Assembly (NCBI GenBank): GCA_965200825.1 | Contig: OZ241385.1 | Span: 1,054,001-1,118,000, forward strand | Source of the DNA: Bin80 sp026709335 | GTDB lineage: Bacteria; Bacteroidota; Rhodothermia; Rhodothermales; Bin80 | DNA length: 64,000 nt | Reading direction: 5' to 3' | Part shown: in pieces, positions 18,470-27,504 of the stretch | How the letters are laid out: each line of letters starts with the position of its first letter | How positions within the stretch are numbered: position 1 is the first letter of the stretch | The notes under the pieces: model-generated | Databases searched by the model: none | Told to the model about the DNA's origin: nothing | What the model saw: the letters and a program-made list of their open reading frames with translations, nothing else | Position numbers and translations under genes: made by a program

Positions 18470-19750
18470 ATGAGGAAAGTATTAGTGGTAGCATATTATT
18501 TTCCTCCGCTTGGGATGAGTGGTGTCCAGCGGGTTGCGGGCTTCGTACGCCATTTACCAGAATGTGGATGGCAGCCAACGGTGATTACAGCAAAGCCCAA
18601 GGGATATTTTGCTTATGATGAATCGCTTTGGTCTTCCATTCAGGATGCAGGAATTTCTGTAATACAGACAAAAAGCTTTGATCCTACTCGTCTGTTTCGT
18701 TCAGGAGCCACCGTTAAGCTACCAGCGGAATCTAAAAGGAAAGCTTTAGCTTCTATGAGTAACTGGTTATTTATCCCCGACAACAAGCTGGGATGGATGC
18801 CATTTGCAATACGAGCTGGATTAAGGCAAGCAGAGACCACTCATTTTGATGCAATCTTCTCCAGTGCCCCCCCATATACTGGCCATCTGATCGGGAGTAC
18901 ACTTTCCAAAAAGCTGAAGCTACCTTTAATTATTGATTTTCGGGACGATTGGATCGGAAATCCCAGACATAGCTATCCGACAGGTTTTCACCGAAGATTG
19001 CATACTTATCAGGAGAGAAACGTATTACTACAATCATCTGCGATCACCACAATCAACCGTCCAATTCTGGAAGGCTTAAAGAAACGACATTCTGATATTC
19101 AGCGGACTGGCCGAGTTATTCCTCATGGCTATGATGATCAATTATATCCACTCAACAAATCGGATCTCTCCAGTGCGAAATTACGATTTCTATATACAGG
19201 GGTATTTTATGATGCACAAGTACCCGATTATTTTTTGCGTGGATTAAGCGGATTCTTGGTACAAAACCCAGAGATGCGAACCAGAATATCAGCAATTTTT
19301 GCTGGTCTTGTACCGGATGGATTCAGCGAATTGATTCGGACACTGAACTTGGAGGGAATCGTTCAATATGTAGGTTACAAGCAACACAATGAAATTGCTC
19401 GATTACACCAAAAAGCAGATATTTTATGGATGACGATTGGTAGTCGTGCAGGTGCCTCAGGAATTTCAACAGGTAAATTGTTTGAATATATGGGAGTTAG
19501 AAAGCCAATATTAGCGTTGGTTCCGAAAGGAACTGCACGTAAAACATTATTGCGCTATGGGGCAGCATATCTGGCTGAACCAGAATGTACAGATGATGTC
19601 ATTCAAGCGTTTTCTAAGATCATTGATGCTTGGCTGAGCCATAGCTTTCCTGTTCCCGACGAAGAATATGTTAGGAGCTTTGGTCGCGCTCACCTCACAA
19701 AAGCATTATCGCAAGTATTGGATTCTGCAATTGAAAGATCAGTCGGGTAG
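18470..19750 (+). CDS. Group 1/GT4-like glycosyltransferase
   Basis: A 426-residue GT-B fold enzyme. The N-terminus (VLVVAYYFPPLGMSGVQRVAGF) is the typical donor-independent start of GT4-like transferases. FSSAPPYTGHLIG and IIDFRDDWIGNPRH follow, and a C-terminal nucleotide-sugar domain holds LFEYMGVRKPILALVPKGT. The sugar and acceptor are unknown. Its ATG directly follows the stop of the peptidase gene. A membrane glycosyltransferase encoded downstream suggests a small surface-glycan function, which is an inference. Confidence 0.85.
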   Translation: MRKVLVVAYYFPPLGMSGVQRVAGFVRHLPECGWQPTVITAKPKGYFAYDESLWSSIQDAGISVIQTKSFDPTRLFRSGATVKLPAESKRKALASMSNWLFIPDNKLGWMPFAIRAGLRQAETTHFDAIFSSAPPYTGHLIGSTLSKKLKLPLIIDFRDDWIGNPRHSYPTGFHRRLHTYQERNVLLQSSAITTINRPILEGLKKRHSDIQRTGRVIPHGYDDQLYPLNKSDLSSAKLRFLYTGVFYDAQVPDYFLRGLSGFLVQNPEMRTRISAIFAGLVPDGFSELIRTLNLEGIVQYVGYKQHNEIARLHQKADILWMTIGSRAGASGISTGKLFEYMGVRKPILALVPKGTARKTLLRYGAAYLAEPECTDDVIQAFSKIIDAWLSHSFPVPDEEYVRSFGRAHLTKALSQVLDSAIERSVG

Positions 19751-19754
19751 AGGG

Positions 19755-20162
19755 ATGGCGGAGAAACAACTTAACCTGAAAATACCATCAACCTTTGATG
19801 AATTGGATCGTGCAGTTGAGACGTTACAAGAATTTATTCCTGGTTTGGATCTGGATGATGATTTGGCGTATAGGGTTATTCTTTTGGCAAGCGAAGCACT
19901 CACCAATGCACTTGAACACGGAAATCAGTGGGATGTCAAGAAAGAGGCAACGCTTAAATTAGTCAGAGACAGCGATAAAATTGAATTAACTGTAACAGAT
20001 CAAGGTGACGGGATTCACTGGACACAGCGAGATCCTCTTTCAGAAGAAAACAGGTTGGCAGATCATGGACGCGGGCAATATTTTATGCAAAAGATGGCAG
20101 ACGAGGTCCATATAGATCAAGAAAACTGCAAGGTATGTTTGATTTTTTATCACCAGACTTAA
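19755..20162 (+). CDS. RsbW-type anti-sigma factor / GHKL ATP-binding kinase
   Basis: A 135-residue stand-alone GHKL ATPase domain of the RsbW/SpoIIAB class. The N box reads LLASEALTNALEHGNQWD, the G1 region reads VTDQGDGI, and the C-terminal lid has NRLADHGRGQYFMQKMAD. An earlier in-frame start at 19668 lies inside the preceding gene. The ATG at 19755 has AGAGGG just before it and is 4 nt past that gene's stop. Its partner (a sigma factor or STAS anti-anti-sigma protein) is not visible in this window. Confidence 0.88.
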   Translation: MAEKQLNLKIPSTFDELDRAVETLQEFIPGLDLDDDLAYRVILLASEALTNALEHGNQWDVKKEATLKLVRDSDKIELTVTDQGDGIHWTQRDPLSEENRLADHGRGQYFMQKMADEVHIDQENCKVCLIFYHQT

Positions 20163-20291
20163 CTCCTGTTCTACTGTTAGCATATGACGTATAGAGCAAC
20201 TGTCTTCGATAGCGCTCGTTAAGGGATCGATTGATCGCAAATTTCAGGGCATATTCGATATGTGGTTGAATACTCCAGGAGTTGATTGAGG

Positions 20292-22172
20292 ATGGTCGAT
20301 CACACCTCAAAGAATGTCGAGTTGCCAAGTTCAGTTTGGCGGTGGCTCTGTCACATAGGGCTCTGCGTATCAATCTTTGCTTTAGCATTTGTGGCAGCCG
20401 ATCGTGCTCACATGTCACTCATGTTAGCACTGACAGTATGTGGTAGTATTTGCTGGTTCTTCTGTTGGCGAATCGGTGGTTTCAGGCTGAAAACAGTCTT
20501 ACTGTATTCGGTGCTCTTCCGTCTATTACTTTTCGGGCTTCCACCTTCCCTCTCGGATGATGCATATCGGTATATATGGGACGGACTGATTCAGCAAGAA
20601 GGAGGAAACCCCTATGAATTTTCGCCCGAAGATGTACCTTTCACGGACCTTCAAGAAGACCTTGTATATGAGAGATTAAATTCCCAATCCTTTATAAGTG
20701 TATACCCACCGGTTTCCCAGATTATATTCCGATTGGGTACCGAATGGCACAGACCAAACAGTTTTCTGAGCTATTATTTGATTAAGGGGATACTCATTTT
20801 AGCCGAGTTACTGGCTGTTTTCCTACTTGCCCGTATTGTTTCAAGTGGATTTGTCTTGTTTTATGCGTGGAATCCCGTAGTCATTATGGAAACTGCCGGG
20901 CAAGCTCACACGGAATCGGCAGTTCTATTGGCCTTAGCACTGGTAATATATCTAACGAAAAAGAATCACAGTCGATGGGCGTCTGTTTTTCTTTCTGTTG
21001 CGGGGTGGATCAAATTATATCCATTTATTTTTTTCCCATATCTATGGAGGCGATTTGGCTGGCGTTCTGTTTGGCCGGGAATCATTGTGTTGATTCTTCT
21101 TGCCCTGCCATATGCTGCTCCATATGTACTCACCAATGTAGCAAGTTCTCTCGATCTATATGCCCGCTATTTTGAATTCAATGCTGGGCTTTATTACTCG
21201 ATCAAGGCAGGAATGCAATGGCTGACGGGAGATGACTGGAGCAAGCAACTTGGTCCTTTTTTACGAATGATATTTCTGTGTGGCCTTCCTGTACTATATG
21301 TCACAGATAAACTTCAGAAGTGGTCGCTGGCTCAGGCAATGCTCATTACAACGGGGTGTTACTTGGTCCTCACTACAACGGTTCATCCGTGGTATTTACT
21401 CATTCCATTGTTTTTAACTGCAAGTTTGCAAACTTATGGGTGGCACTGGATCTGGCTTTCCATATGCTCCATGGGGACCTATCTACTATACACTGATGGG
21501 CCGTATTGGATTTTTGTAATTGTAGGTTGGGCAGGGTGGGGGATCTTGGGAATCGTTCGGTATGCACCCAAATGGATACAAAGCATCATGCGTTCACGAG
21601 CTAGGATAAAGTTCAGAAAAATCTGGCCGTTTTTTCCAAAAATCAGTGGCCCTGCGATCGTATTGGATCTGGGATGTGCAGAAGGATACTTGGGGGAACA
21701 TATTCAAAGCGAATTGGGAGCCAGTGTACTACTTGCTGATATTACTTCAATGAACCGTACGCAACTTCCTCATTTCTTGCTTCATCCGGGATCGTTACCA
21801 TGGCCGCCGAAGCATTTTGATGTAGTTCTTCTTTACTTTGTATTGCACCATGCAGAAGATGCTGAACGATTATTATCCGAAGCAATGCGTATATGTCGGG
21901 GTAGGGTAATTGTAGTTGAATCCGTTTATAACACAAAGTTACAACTCAAGTATTTGATGGTTTTGGATCGCTTGTTCAATCGCTTGAGATCATTTGGTAA
22001 AATGAATTCTCAGGAGAAATACTTACATTTTCGTACGTCACAGGAATGGCGCAAGTTATTCCATAAACACAAGGCCAATCTCATTGCAGAATTCAAGAGT
22101 GGCATAGGCCCACTTACAACAGCCGGGTTTATTCTCCAAACAAATCCTATACAACGTAAATGCATCGACTAA
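20292..22172 (+). CDS. Polytopic glycosyltransferase fused to SAM methyltransferase
   Basis: A 626-residue two-part protein. Residues about 1-435 are strongly hydrophobic with roughly ten membrane segments. They carry the GT-C features SLSDDAYRYIWDGLIQQEGG and PYEFSP, as in polyprenol-phosphate-sugar-dependent mannosyltransferases, where the DD pair is the likely catalytic site. Residues about 450-626 are a soluble class I methyltransferase with motif I VLDLGCAEGYLGEHI and FDVVLLYFVLHHAEDAE. Such a fusion is uncommon. An in-frame TTG at 20286 is less likely than the ATG at 20292. It ends 15 nt from the convergent miaA. Confidence 0.8.
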   Translation: MVDHTSKNVELPSSVWRWLCHIGLCVSIFALAFVAADRAHMSLMLALTVCGSICWFFCWRIGGFRLKTVLLYSVLFRLLLFGLPPSLSDDAYRYIWDGLIQQEGGNPYEFSPEDVPFTDLQEDLVYERLNSQSFISVYPPVSQIIFRLGTEWHRPNSFLSYYLIKGILILAELLAVFLLARIVSSGFVLFYAWNPVVIMETAGQAHTESAVLLALALVIYLTKKNHSRWASVFLSVAGWIKLYPFIFFPYLWRRFGWRSVWPGIIVLILLALPYAAPYVLTNVASSLDLYARYFEFNAGLYYSIKAGMQWLTGDDWSKQLGPFLRMIFLCGLPVLYVTDKLQKWSLAQAMLITTGCYLVLTTTVHPWYLLIPLFLTASLQTYGWHWIWLSICSMGTYLLYTDGPYWIFVIVGWAGWGILGIVRYAPKWIQSIMRSRARIKFRKIWPFFPKISGPAIVLDLGCAEGYLGEHIQSELGASVLLADITSMNRTQLPHFLLHPGSLPWPPKHFDVVLLYFVLHHAEDAERLLSEAMRICRGRVIVVESVYNTKLQLKYLMVLDRLFNRLRSFGKMNSQEKYLHFRTSQEWRKLFHKHKANLIAEFKSGIGPLTTAGFILQTNPIQRKCID

Positions 22173-22187
22173 TTATCTCATAAATCA

Positions 22188-23138
22188 TCAATAGTTATTG
22201 CTTTTAGATAGGATGTTATCTATTGTATCTTCTAGCGATTGATGAATATTAACATTTTGATATGATTGATATCGGCGAAACCAAGTCATTTGCCTTTTTG
22301 CGTAACGCCGGCTATTTCGTTTAATTAGTTCTACCATGTGGTTCCAAGTAGAAAGGCCATCTAAATAGGAGAGTGGTTCTTGGTATCCGATTGATTTTAA
22401 GGCAGGAAAAGTTGGATCTATATTTAGAGTACGTATCCGGCGAACTTCGTCAATGAGTCCATCTTCAAGCATATAATCAACTCGATTTTCAATTCGCTGA
22501 TAGAGGGTAGGGCGGTCAAGTGTAAGTACGGTAACACAATACTTATGCTGGGGAGGTGCGGGTTTTCTCTGTAATTCAGATAGGGGGGTGCCGGCAATCT
22601 CATAAACCTCAAGTGCACGAACTACTCGAGCAGTTTTCGAGGGATCCATTGTCTTGGCTGACTGTGGATCTACTTTGCAGAGTTCTTGATAGAGAGCATT
22701 TTTTCCAATTTTTATGAGACGTTCTTCAATGTCTGCTCGTACGGTTGGATTAGAAGATGGTACTGGGGATAAACCATGTACAAGTGCATGGAGATACAAT
22801 GTCGATCCGCCGACAACAATTGGAGTGCGGCCATTTTCGAAAATTTTATTAATTCGTTTTGAAGCCTGCTCAGCAAATAACCCCGCTGAATATGGTTCGC
22901 CTAGGCTTAGTTCGTCAATGAAATGATGGGGAATATTCGCCAATTCGTGGCTTGATGGTTTCGCTGTTCCAATTGACAACTCCTTGTAAATTTGACGGCT
23001 ATCGGCAGATATAATTTCGCCATTCAGGATTTGAGCTAACTTCAGTCCTATGGCGGACTTTCCGATCGCAGTGGGGCCTGCAATTACATGAATTGGTGCA
23101 ATTGCAGCAGACTTAGTAGGTAGGGAGGCTTGGGTCAA
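22188..23138 (-). CDS. miaA: tRNA dimethylallyltransferase
   Basis: MiaA adds a dimethylallyl group to A37 of tRNAs reading UNN codons. VIAGPTAIGKSAIGLKLA is the P-loop, and ISADSRQIYKELSIGTAKPS, HHFIDELSLGEPYSAGLF, VVGGSTLYLHALVHGL and RRYAKRQMTWFRR are family signatures in order. The frame is open to 23201, but that would overlap the upstream rhodanese gene by 89 nt. The TTG at 23138, just ahead of the P-loop strand, gives a normal MiaA length and a 26-nt overlap. The exact start is uncertain. Confidence 0.94.
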   Translation of the reverse strand: MTQASLPTKSAAIAPIHVIAGPTAIGKSAIGLKLAQILNGEIISADSRQIYKELSIGTAKPSSHELANIPHHFIDELSLGEPYSAGLFAEQASKRINKIFENGRTPIVVGGSTLYLHALVHGLSPVPSSNPTVRADIEERLIKIGKNALYQELCKVDPQSAKTMDPSKTARVVRALEVYEIAGTPLSELQRKPAPPQHKYCVTVLTLDRPTLYQRIENRVDYMLEDGLIDEVRRIRTLNIDPTFPALKSIGYQEPLSYLDGLSTWNHMVELIKRNSRRYAKRQMTWFRRYQSYQNVNIHQSLEDTIDNILSKSNNY

Positions 23139-23460
23139 TTTCCTTGCTCCATGCAAGAGTTCCTCCACGAAGATTTTTGGCGTTCGTGTAACCGGCAGCA
23201 TTCAAGAATCTGACGACTTGGGCAGAGCGGCCGCCAGATCTGCAATGCACTACAATCAGGCTATCTTCCTGATGCTTTTCAATTTCATCCATTCGATCTG
23301 CGATCTGTTTTAGAGGAATCAAGTAGCCTCCTAGGTTTGCAGTGGAATATTCCCATTCTTCCCGAACATCTAGAAGGAATGGTTTCTGATTATTATCAAT
23401 GAGATGTTTCAATTCCCAGACTGTGACTTCAGGAACATGATCTTCAGATAATCCCGCCAT
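23113..23460 (-). CDS. Rhodanese-like sulfurtransferase domain protein
   Basis: A single rhodanese domain of 115 residues. FLLDVREEWEYSTANLGGYL is the conserved substrate-side segment. VVHCRSGGRSAQVVRFL carries the active-site Cys in the CRSGGRS loop, and GGTLAWSKEID closes the domain. Such stand-alone domains transfer sulfane sulfur, and the acceptor is unknown. It lies directly upstream of miaA and overlaps it. Confidence 0.93.
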   Translation of the reverse strand: MAGLSEDHVPEVTVWELKHLIDNNQKPFLLDVREEWEYSTANLGGYLIPLKQIADRMDEIEKHQEDSLIVVHCRSGGRSAQVVRFLNAAGYTNAKNLRGGTLAWSKEIDPSLPTY

Positions 23461-23548
23461 TGACTCGCTTTTAGTAAGCTAACGAAGGACTAATAGGCTT
23501 GTTCTTGAACATAGGTCAAGAATTGAATAGCTTAGTGAAGCAGGTCGT

Positions 23549-24385
23549 TTATTCTCCGACTTTGATCAATAGGCGGCAATGATCACTTGGTCCCCATTCT
23601 TCAGGATTATTTAATGCTTGTACAGAAATTTCCTTGTGAAATCCCCTTGACGCAAATACATAATCCAGTTGCCTCGTTGCAGATAATGGCTTCTCGCTTA
23701 TGGTATGATAGGTTGGAACATTCTTTGTGTCAGGTGACAAATAGGATGGGATCTCAGTAATAGGGCGTCCATTTGGAAGTTGCGGCCCTAGAAACTCTAG
23801 GCCAAGTGCTTCCATTCGCGCCCAAACCGTGCGCTCTCGCTCGGCCATTATATGTCTATCCCAAATCAAATTAAGATCACCAGCTGCCAAAATTCTGTGA
23901 TTTGAAGGATCATCATGACCGATAAATGCTGATAAATCCGATATTATTCGGTGTGCAGATGTATCGGATTGCCCAACCTTCCACTTGGTGTTTGTACTGG
24001 GGTGCGGCATCATCCAGCGCGCATACATAGAAACTACAATGAAAGGCTTTTGCTGATGATCACATGGAATTACCTTAGCTATTGCACTCGTGCCAATACC
24101 ACTCGTGGCCACAGTATTCTCTTCAACCCCACTTATTGGTGGAACCTGTTGAAACCATTGAATATCAACACGATCGGATAATTTTACTACCAGTGGCCAG
24201 CGATCATATAACTTTTTGTCCCATAGAATTTTGCTGTCGTATTGAAAAAAATCCAATGAAACAATCGGTGGGTTTCCACACTCCTGTAGCAGAGCAACAT
24301 CTGCTTTTCCTTCATTTGCCATTTGTTGAAGGGTATGCCAAGGTTTTTTTTTCTTCGCAATATTCCAACAGATTATTTGAATCAT
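23549..24385 (-). CDS. Endonuclease/exonuclease/phosphatase-fold protein
   Basis: A 278-residue protein of the EEP (DNase I-like) superfamily. Characteristic pieces are ICWNIAKKKKPW at the N-terminus, ADVALLQECGN with the metal-binding Glu, ILAAGDLNLIWD (the Asp-Leu-Asn motif), TRQLDYVFASRGF, and WGPSDHCRLLI with the Ser-Asp-His catalytic triplet at the C-terminus. No signal peptide is seen. Its substrate could be DNA or a phosphoester, and the sequence does not decide. Confidence 0.88.
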   Translation of the reverse strand: MIQIICWNIAKKKKPWHTLQQMANEGKADVALLQECGNPPIVSLDFFQYDSKILWDKKLYDRWPLVVKLSDRVDIQWFQQVPPISGVEENTVATSGIGTSAIAKVIPCDHQQKPFIVVSMYARWMMPHPSTNTKWKVGQSDTSAHRIISDLSAFIGHDDPSNHRILAAGDLNLIWDRHIMAERERTVWARMEALGLEFLGPQLPNGRPITEIPSYLSPDTKNVPTYHTISEKPLSATRQLDYVFASRGFHKEISVQALNNPEEWGPSDHCRLLIKVGE

Positions 24386-24679
24386 TCGAATTTCATATAT
24401 TTGTCTATGATTTAATAATGTGAATTTACAGATTTCTTTTTGTTGGAGATGTATAAATTATTAGGGGGAGTGTGTCAAAGTTAGTGGGGATTTGGCGCGA
24501 ATTTCTGGGTTCTAGAGGTGAATTGGTGAATGGTTTTCTTGTATCGACGAAACGTCGAGTCAGCATCTTCCATTCCCAGCCTTTCTTGATTGGATTCAGG
24601 GATCGTTTTTCAATGTCCAGGCACGCGGTTGCCCCTAGCGTTGCCGTTGATTCGAGTTCCGCGAGTAGGGATCTGACTA
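24386..24679. other. Gene-free AT-rich stretch upstream of decayed genes
   Basis: About 290 bases follow the start of the minus-strand EEP gene. One short open frame (24472-24687) crosses it, but its composition (Ser/Arg-rich, no motif) gives no support for coding. The first half is AT-rich and may contain the promoter of the EEP gene. Confidence 0.4.
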
Positions 24680-25053
24680 ATGCCTGATAATTATTCCTTA
24701 GGTGAACTAGAAAAGTTCATTTCCAAGTTAATTCCCAACGGAGATCCCGTTTGGCCACGAGCAGTGAGCTATATTGACGAAATTCCCCAAGAAGATCGAA
24801 AATTTAAGCCTCACAAAGAACTCAGAGCCCAGATTCGTGCCCGGCTCGCAATCCGCCATAGTCCAAGATCCTTAGGAATGGCAATAGGAGCAGGTGATCT
24901 GAACGCAGGTTGATATAGGAGAAAAGTTTCATGAATGGTTACACAGATTATTCTGTGAAAATCTTTGATCGGATGATGATCTAGAAGCACTCCTTTTTAT
25001 GTTGGGATTTCTTGAACCACAGAAATATTTAAGATATACAGAAAGGCTTCGAT
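24680..25053 (+). pseudogene. Decayed gene of unknown family
   Basis: The frame from 24680 gives 77 residues (MPDNYSLGELEKFISKLIPN...) ending at DLNAG. A one-base frameshift at that point continues as VDIGEKFHEWLHRLFCENL. After one in-frame stop it continues as SDDDLEALLFMLGFLEPQKY until 25053. Frame continuity across the shift and a coding-like composition suggest a single broken gene. No family was recognised. It lies just upstream of a Doc-toxin fragment and a recombinase, in a region of decay. Confidence 0.4.
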
Positions 25054-25202
25054 AGGGAATTCAACTCAAACTCATCTCACAAGATGACAAATCACATAAT
25101 CATTCAATATTACATAATTATCCTTATGTTTCATTGAGCATGATTACGAGTTAATCATTATGCGTGTGTAGTACCGTAATACTACGTAAACGATGCGGCT
25201 AA

Positions 25203-25451
25203 TTGATCGACGCAACCATATTCAACCATCCTTTTATAGACAGCAATAAACGTACAGCTCTGTATCTTTCTCAGCTACTCCTGAACAGAAGCGGATATTA
25301 TTCTTTTGATGTATGCGATTTTGAACTCTATGGGAAAATTGTACTCCTCACTAAAGGCGAATCTCGAAATATTTGTATCTGGTTGAGTTTCCATCTCGTC
25401 AAAATCAACTCACATCAATACATTGCACATAAGTATTATTCAATGCCTTGA
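25203..25451 (+). pseudogene. Fragment of a Doc/Fic-type toxin gene
   Basis: The visible peptide begins NHPFIDSNKRTALYLSQLLL, matching the HPFxDGNKRTA catalytic loop of Doc/Fic proteins, with Ser replacing Gly. A stop codon immediately precedes it, and the N-terminal helices normally found before this loop are missing. The downstream part does not look like Doc. This is best read as a remnant of a phd-doc type toxin-antitoxin pair. Confidence 0.6.
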
Positions 25452-25489
25452 AGTGTAAGGAATGGCATATAACATGCTCACTACTTCTA

Positions 25490-26371
25490 ATGCTTGTACC
25501 AGTTAATTCTCAACGTACCAGCCAAGCTGATGATGATCTGCATCTTATCAGCCTGTGGCTACAAGGAAAAAGCCCACATTCTCAGGAGGCATACTCTCGT
25601 GATCTTACACAATTCGTGGACTTTATAGATTTGCCACTGAGCGATATCAAAATACAACACTTTTGGGATTGGATGGATCATCTCAAAGAAAAAGGTGCTT
25701 TACCTGCAACACAAGCCCGCAAACTTGCCGCCGTCAAGAGCCTATTCAGTTTCGCTTATAGAATTGGATATTTACGTTTCAATGTGGGCGGAGCCATTAC
25801 TCTGCCCAATATTCCTGAAAAGCTAAGTGAGCGCATATTATCAGAAGATGATATTACAAAAATTTTTGCCCAAGCAAGCACATTGCGAAATCGTGTTCTA
25901 CTTAAACTTTTCTACGCGTCTGGCGCACGTGTATCGGAATTGACCAATCTTTACTGGGGAGCGGTGATACCACGTAATAAGAATAAACAAGGTCAAGTCA
26001 CTTTGCTTGGGAAAGGCAACAAGACCAGAACCCTCTTGCTCCCTGAAAAAGTTTGGACTGAGTTGATGGAGTTAAAATCAGAAGCTACTACTGCCGAATT
26101 CAATCTACCAGTCTTCCAATCGCGTAAAGGAGGCCCACTTTCTAGGCAACAGATTTGGAGAATTGTTCGGGATGCTGCAAAGAGTGCTGGATTCAGTCAG
26201 AATATCTCGCCACACTGGCTACGCCATGCTCATGCCTCTCACGCACTTGATCATGGAGCGCCTGTTCATCTGGTCAAGGAAACTCTCGGACATCAATCGC
26301 TAACGACTACGAGTAAATATGCTCATGCTCGTCCAGATGAATCTTCCTCAAAGTATCTAAAAATTGATTGA
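25490..26371 (+). CDS. Tyrosine recombinase/integrase (XerC/D-like)
   Basis: A site-specific recombinase of about 293 residues. The N-terminal SAM-like DNA-binding domain (SPHSQEAYSRDLTQFVDFI) is followed by a catalytic domain with the full residue set. These are Arg in ASGARVSELTNL, Lys in LGKGNKTRTL, His-x-x-Arg in HWLRHAHASHAL, His in ETLGHQSL and the nucleophile Tyr in TTSKYAHARP. The frame opens at a TTG (25448), but the ATG at 25490 gives a more typical start. It is intact, although its surroundings are decayed. It may be a mobile-island integrase rather than housekeeping XerC/D. Confidence 0.9.
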   Translation: MLVPVNSQRTSQADDDLHLISLWLQGKSPHSQEAYSRDLTQFVDFIDLPLSDIKIQHFWDWMDHLKEKGALPATQARKLAAVKSLFSFAYRIGYLRFNVGGAITLPNIPEKLSERILSEDDITKIFAQASTLRNRVLLKLFYASGARVSELTNLYWGAVIPRNKNKQGQVTLLGKGNKTRTLLLPEKVWTELMELKSEATTAEFNLPVFQSRKGGPLSRQQIWRIVRDAAKSAGFSQNISPHWLRHAHASHALDHGAPVHLVKETLGHQSLTTTSKYAHARPDESSSKYLKID

Positions 26372-26388
26372 TCAGCCACGGCATGGTT

Positions 26389-26418
26389 ATGCCACTGAGC
26401 ACATCGCTATAGTGGCAT
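26389..26418. repeat. 8-bp inverted repeat after the recombinase
   Basis: ATGCCACT (26389-26396) and AGTGGCAT (26411-26418) are perfect inverted copies separated by 14 nt. They lie 17 nt after the recombinase stop. This could be a transcription terminator without a T-run or part of a recombination site. The sequence does not discriminate. Confidence 0.4.
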
Positions 26419-26559
26419 GCAAACATTCTCCATCTCTCCCCTACCCTACCCTTTAATAGGCCTTTCTTAAAGGGAATTATAGTGAATAGTTGAAACAATC
26501 TCAGATTTTTTGCGTAGAAGTACCTATATCACACATTAACAAAAGAGGTTGTATATTAG

Positions 26560-27504
26560 ATGGCAAGCCCAGGACGTTCACACAGAAAAGGTATCTCACT
26601 CTTAGAACTTGCAAAGAAATTTCCAGATAATGAATCTGCTCAGGCATGGTTTGAGAAAATACATTGGCCAGACGGGAAGATTACCTGTTTGCGTTGCGAG
26701 AGTGAAGATGTTTACCGTTGCAAGCATAAGACCATGCCGTTTCGGTGCAGGACGTGCAAGAAGTATTTCAGTGTCAAGACTGGAACTGCGATGCAATCAT
26801 CAAACGTGCCTTTGAGGAAGTGGGTATGGGCAATTTACTTGGAGATGACCTCACTTAAAGGCGTTTCTTCCATGAAGCTACATAGGGACATTGGCGTTGC
26901 ACAGTCCAATACGTGGCACGTACTGCACCGTCTTCGGGAAGGCTTAATGCCTGAGATGCTTGAAGTGTTTGAAGGGCCGGTAGAAGCAGATGAGACGTAT
27001 ATTGGAGGCAAAGAGCCCAATAAGCACGAGGATAAGAAACTCAAAGCAGGTAGAGGGACGGTTGGCAAGACTCCTGTACTTGGCGTGAAAGATCGTAAGA
27101 CAAACAAGATTAAAGCAAAGGTGATTCAAGACACGACCAAGCCGACCATTCAAGAGTTTGTAAACGAATCTCGTACAGAGAATTCATTGGTATTCACAGA
27201 TGATCATACCAGTTATGAGGGATTAACGAATCATACGTCTGTCAATCACAGTCAGAAGGAATGGGCTGTCTCTACGGCGCTTGGCGAGTTAGCGCACACA
27301 AATGGCATAGAATCGTTCTGGGCGGTCTTAAAGCGTGCCTATCATGGTACGTACCACCAGATAAGCAAAAAACACCTCAACCGCTATGTAACCCAGTTTG
27401 CAGGAAAGCACAACCTCCGAGATGAGGATACTGAAGATCAGATGGCAATGGTTGTTTTGGGAATGAAGGGTAAGCGGTTGAAGTACAAAGATTTGATTTC
27501 TTAA
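26560..27504 (+). CDS. IS1595-family transposase
   Basis: A 314-residue transposase. The N-terminal zinc ribbon (ITCLRCESEDVYRCKHKTMP then CRTCKKYFS) supplies two Cys-x-x-Cys pairs. The catalytic core has the IS1595 pattern: first Asp in VEADETYIGGKEPN, second Asp in LVFTDDHTSYEGL, and the third acidic/Asn region in HTNGIESFWAVLKRAYHGTY. The C-terminus (NRYVTQFAGKHNLR) is also typical. It appears intact and lies inside matching inverted repeats. Its TAA stop overlaps the ATG of the cargo gene (TAATG), so cargo translation is probably coupled to transposase translation. Confidence 0.95.
   Translation: MASPGRSHRKGISLLELAKKFPDNESAQAWFEKIHWPDGKITCLRCESEDVYRCKHKTMPFRCRTCKKYFSVKTGTAMQSSNVPLRKWVWAIYLEMTSLKGVSSMKLHRDIGVAQSNTWHVLHRLREGLMPEMLEVFEGPVEADETYIGGKEPNKHEDKKLKAGRGTVGKTPVLGVKDRKTNKIKAKVIQDTTKPTIQEFVNESRTENSLVFTDDHTSYEGLTNHTSVNHSQKEWAVSTALGELAHTNGIESFWAVLKRAYHGTYHQISKKHLNRYVTQFAGKHNLRDEDTEDQMAMVVLGMKGKRLKYKDLIS

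Noticed and set aside
24472..24687. 71-residue plus-strand ORF
   Set aside because: No domain, atypical composition, and it lies in a region of decayed genes.
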